In this document: positions 62,401 to 64,000 of the stretch, in pieces
Layout of the letters: each line of letters begins with the position of its first letter
Position numbering within the stretch: the first letter of the stretch is position 1
Notes under the pieces: model-generated
What the model saw: only the letters and a program-made list of their open reading frames with translations
What the model was told of the DNA's origin: nothing
Database searches by the model: none
Source of the DNA: an uncultured Lachnospiraceae bacterium
GTDB taxonomy: Bacteria > Bacillota > Clostridia > Lachnospirales > Lachnospiraceae
Length of the DNA: 64,000 nucleotides
Assembly (NCBI GenBank): GCA_910578345.1
Contig: CAJTRA010000009.1
Coordinates: forward strand, 62,001-126,000
Reading direction: 5' to 3'
Translations under genes and position numbers: made by a program

Positions 62401-64000
62401 ATTATATTGATGTTGACATTTTAAGTATTCTCCACCGCCTTCACTCATATAGCAATTATGGCATTTGTCAGGCTCTCTGTTATGACTATGACAACTAGCA
62501 CTATGGCTATGTGAACTCATTCCACAAGTCTTATCTCCATCATCATCATAACAAGAAGAACTATGATGATGTTCATCTTTACCACAATTTGTTTCATGCT
62601 GACAATAATTGTATTCATGTGTACAATGTGTTATGTCATCTTTTGCTCTGTTGCAAAACCAATTACAAGGTGGATCATATTCAGGATATGGAGAACAGTA
62701 AGAATGATGATAGGCATAATCTCTAAATTTTTCTCTTCCAGAACCTGCTTCTTGCCATTGCTCTACAAATCCTAAATCATAAAATCTTTCTTGTAACATA
62801 GATGAATATGTAAATGTTTTTATAGTTCCCTCTAAATCCCATCTAAAATAGTCAGGCATATGGAAAACCCCATCAGCAGGTTCCAATTTACTTTGAGATG
62901 GATTGCTTGTAGCTGTAACAGGACCTGATGATAAAATGGTAAGTGTTCCATCTCCATTGTTCGTAATTTCACAACCAGGTACTGTAAAATCAAAATAGTT
63001 TAAAACCCCATTTTGATCTGATACTGTAGCTGTATATTTTCCAAGTTCTTCATCCCAATAAAGTTTAATAGGTTCCGAAGAATTTGGAATTAATGATGCA
63101 AAACTAGGAATCATTCTCATATTTGTTGTTTTCCAAACAATTTGGCGATACAATTTCATGGCTTCATAATTAGAACCAATTGTAGTCTTTACATATCCAT
63201 CACAGCTACCTGAATACTCTGTTGCCGCATGAAGTCCTGTCTTACCTGTTGAATCTTTGTAAATGAGAGATAAATTGGAACCATTGCTACCAATAGTTGT
63301 TATAAATCCAAACTCAATACACCAATCCAGAGTTTGCTTCGTTCTATATTTAACCATTTCATCATATCCTGCCGCATCAGGGTCTTCCCAACAATAATAT
63401 TGTGTAATCGCTTGTGCATAGACTTGTGGTAAAGTAAATCCTGCATCAGCATATGTAATATTCTTCATTGTTGTTGCATATGGCGGAATGCTTCCTTCAT
63501 GTCCTGTTAACTTACTATCCGTTCCACTCAAATAGCCTACTTCTTTAAACCATTTTCTAATTGTTGTGTTTAGTCCATTACCAAGATAACGATTTAACCA
63601 GTTATCATCTTCATCATCCTCCATGTCTTCATCAAATACTTCCCACCATGCCTCGGAAGATGGAGCACCATCTGTACTTACCTGATAGGCTTCTGTACAA
63701 TCACCATTCATTTCCCAGGTTCCCCATCCCCTGAACCAGTGAACTATAGTATTTCCACCATTTTGCCCAGCTTCAAATGTATTCATATGTTTAAGTAAAG
63801 TAACTAATGTCCCATTGTATATTAAATCACTTCCGCTTCCTGTTATATTATCAGGATCAACATTAACTTCTCCTACTGTCATCTGCAAATCTGAAGTAGC
63901 ACTTCTAAATGGTTTTCCTCTTTGAATACAATATACATACTGTCCATTAATAACAGCAACCATACCTCTATGTGTATCAAACTGTACCATAGTTAAATGC
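59449..64000 (-). CDS. Very large thioester-domain surface protein with Cys/His-rich insert (5' end outside window)
   Basis: At least 1516 codons are open to the right edge; no stop appears before it, so the signal peptide and N-terminus lie beyond the window. Residues below count from the first in-window Met (63990). Cys21 in YVYCIQRGKPF and Gln197 in YAQAITQYYCW have the spacing and context of the Cys-Gln thioester (TED) domains of Gram-positive adhesins. Residues about 426-567 are rich in Cys and His, with CGKDEHHHSSSC and CGMSSHSHSASC, the CGxxxHxHxxxC pattern of some Firmicute surface proteins. The rest is beta-rich, full of Asn, Thr, Tyr and Asp. No LPxTG or membrane tail is visible at the C-terminus (DDAIVHIVQ). 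Base composition is clearly more AT-rich than the core genes. Confidence 0.7.
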   Translation of the reverse strand, partial: HLTMVQFDTHRGMVAVINGQYVYCIQRGKPFRSATSDLQMTVGEVNVDPDNITGSGSDLIYNGTLVTLLKHMNTFEAGQNGGNTIVHWFRGWGTWEMNGDCTEAYQVSTDGAPSSEAWWEVFDEDMEDDEDDNWLNRYLGNGLNTTIRKWFKEVGYLSGTDSKLTGHEGSIPPYATTMKNITYADAGFTLPQVYAQAITQYYCWEDPDAAGYDEMVKYRTKQTLDWCIEFGFITTIGSNGSNLSLIYKDSTGKTGLHAATEYSGSCDGYVKTTIGSNYEAMKLYRQIVWKTTNMRMIPSFASLIPNSSEPIKLYWDEELGKYTATVSDQNGVLNYFDFTVPGCEITNNGDGTLTILSSGPVTATSNPSQSKLEPADGVFHMPDYFRWDLEGTIKTFTYSSMLQERFYDLGFVEQWQEAGSGREKFRDYAYHHSYCSPYPEYDPPCNWFCNRAKDDITHCTHEYNYCQHETNCGKDEHHHSSSCYDDDGDKTCGMSSHSHSASCHSHNREPDKCHNCYMSEGGGEYLKCQHQYNCPYWAKSRSMGYNDTYTNLEPITDEDDKCAVIPCCGKQHFSIEQNTIEGTYIDWQDLSGIYIRGEKLIDPIKCYIRVETVPHEFPAETDTEILLIADNDEWNDLTYTAPNGKVIKHSSHLRVGEKFHLKYIYSYKGASKGFRIEFSLENKPYYQYNYLARMQEPDNTKPIYQLRTGLAGDRFSQSSINVPHAKLVQDLTDIKIRGLYQTPETAYTLNGAYSWDSGSTWNDRVFLDALVTDQYDDNYDNKSASSITSSSGSPLLTDFTVSKPSDHNMLVVWEFDTEPEVFSSALVYATAYIEVDENDNYTKNYFDEAYNYAKDKMTATQYTNWFYNFEDHNNVGGVGYFSSNQSNNPIYNHTVYTQNNEYLTYAIRNKVWQSDVDIKVSNFVQNTGAGITEHIYQERGRDNHDMNYNLYYTIDVENPSATIYADKQRAYDGKTDSDQSTTPYDTTADVYEFDINNMISWGSTGASQTGASYGNTIVVDHIKTGRTYIQREIPTVLATMTSNPKETMNFKIYPNHDRLIYEDHFTNGSVSVSGSGINRKVTVSTKEGYYPPNEQTASSDIFPAMNPNVKEMQPQNINNSNNVPDEYNQSDNVLHHIAPTTSFNIKLSNGETKTVVDSHTKTYTQYDFEYNPSNRNNKVTFPNRRKSIMFFKYSKTNYSYNGNSVQSAVGEFKNAGKTQTESYYISQVLFKSNYTSKYKKELEAQGADYIEDFDAYGNLTDAWIDMVNQNKFAIVSAGQGFELRVTVKYENSLLTQYLARYFGQDDGQNDIIGTSNRVQKRYNDVAANSRQYANISALTGKDGRNAPFYKSSERAYISSYSILDRLAVNLVTGANVFNDLYVFMSDNPDTVYSYSGIYDTPVVFERDIKYSEDYSVTTVTYTMCVSHENGISSNLQKMKFYTNQLAPDKKSPGIVEGTYDVADRGEHSITIWTPVVAATPFDYPNTIQERYIGDAIELGYTIKTTGADDAIVHIVQ

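Noticed and set aside
62511..62775. His-rich plus-strand frames opposite the giant protein
   Set aside because: They are complements of the Cys/His-rich block; no RBS and no independent coding signal.

Overview
The window looks like chromosomal DNA of a motile, endospore-forming member of the Clostridia, most likely family Lachnospiraceae. The reasons are the gene order topA-codY-flagellar operon, the sporulation genes sigK, spoIIP and gpr, the FliY-type switch protein, the CodY regulator and Firmicute-style ribosome binding sites. I see no rRNA, tRNA or CRISPR array.

Positions 1-30.1 kb hold one very large motility and chemotaxis operon on the minus strand, read from flgB at 30122 down to cheW, which runs off the left edge. 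The order is flgB-flgC-fliE-fliF-fliG-fliH-fliI-fliJ-(MotE-like)-fliK-flgD-(TIGR02530-type)-flgE-flbD-motA-motB-fliL-fliM-fliY-cheY-fliO-fliP-fliQ-fliR-flhB-flhA-flhF-flhG-(PilZ/YcgR)-cheB-cheA-cheW. It encodes the rod, hook, MS ring, switch, export gate, stator and the chemotaxis core. Two non-coding gaps (before fliK and before flbD) carry promoter-like sites. codY lies just upstream with its own promoter and terminator.

Positions 31.3-43.6 kb are housekeeping and sporulation genes: topA, dprA, a ComM/YifB AAA+ protein, sigK, hemW, lepA, spoIIP and gpr on the minus strand, then rpsT on the plus strand with a strong promoter and terminator.

Positions 43.7-51.8 kb are mixed metabolic and membrane genes: a TPM-domain protein, a zinc-ribbon protein, a GDT1/TMEM165-type cation transporter behind a probable yybP-ykoY (Mn2+) riboswitch and a tandem hairpin repeat, an SDR, a PurF-like protein without the glutaminase cysteine, an aldo/keto reductase, a TPP-riboswitch-controlled thiT, and a hexapeptide acetyltransferase.

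Positions 51.9-56.5 kb are a decaying stretch: a frameshifted MATE transporter, an AraC regulator with an in-frame stop and a deletion, a feoB missing its 5' part and an internal block, and a PIN-type toxin with a frameshift and a deletion. A DtxR-family regulator next to the feoB remnant is intact.

Positions 56.6-64 kb look like one end of an integrated mobile element. There is a large serine recombinase, short accessory ORFs, and a very large AT-rich gene for a secreted-type protein with a thioester-domain signature and a Cys/His-rich insert. That gene runs off the right edge.
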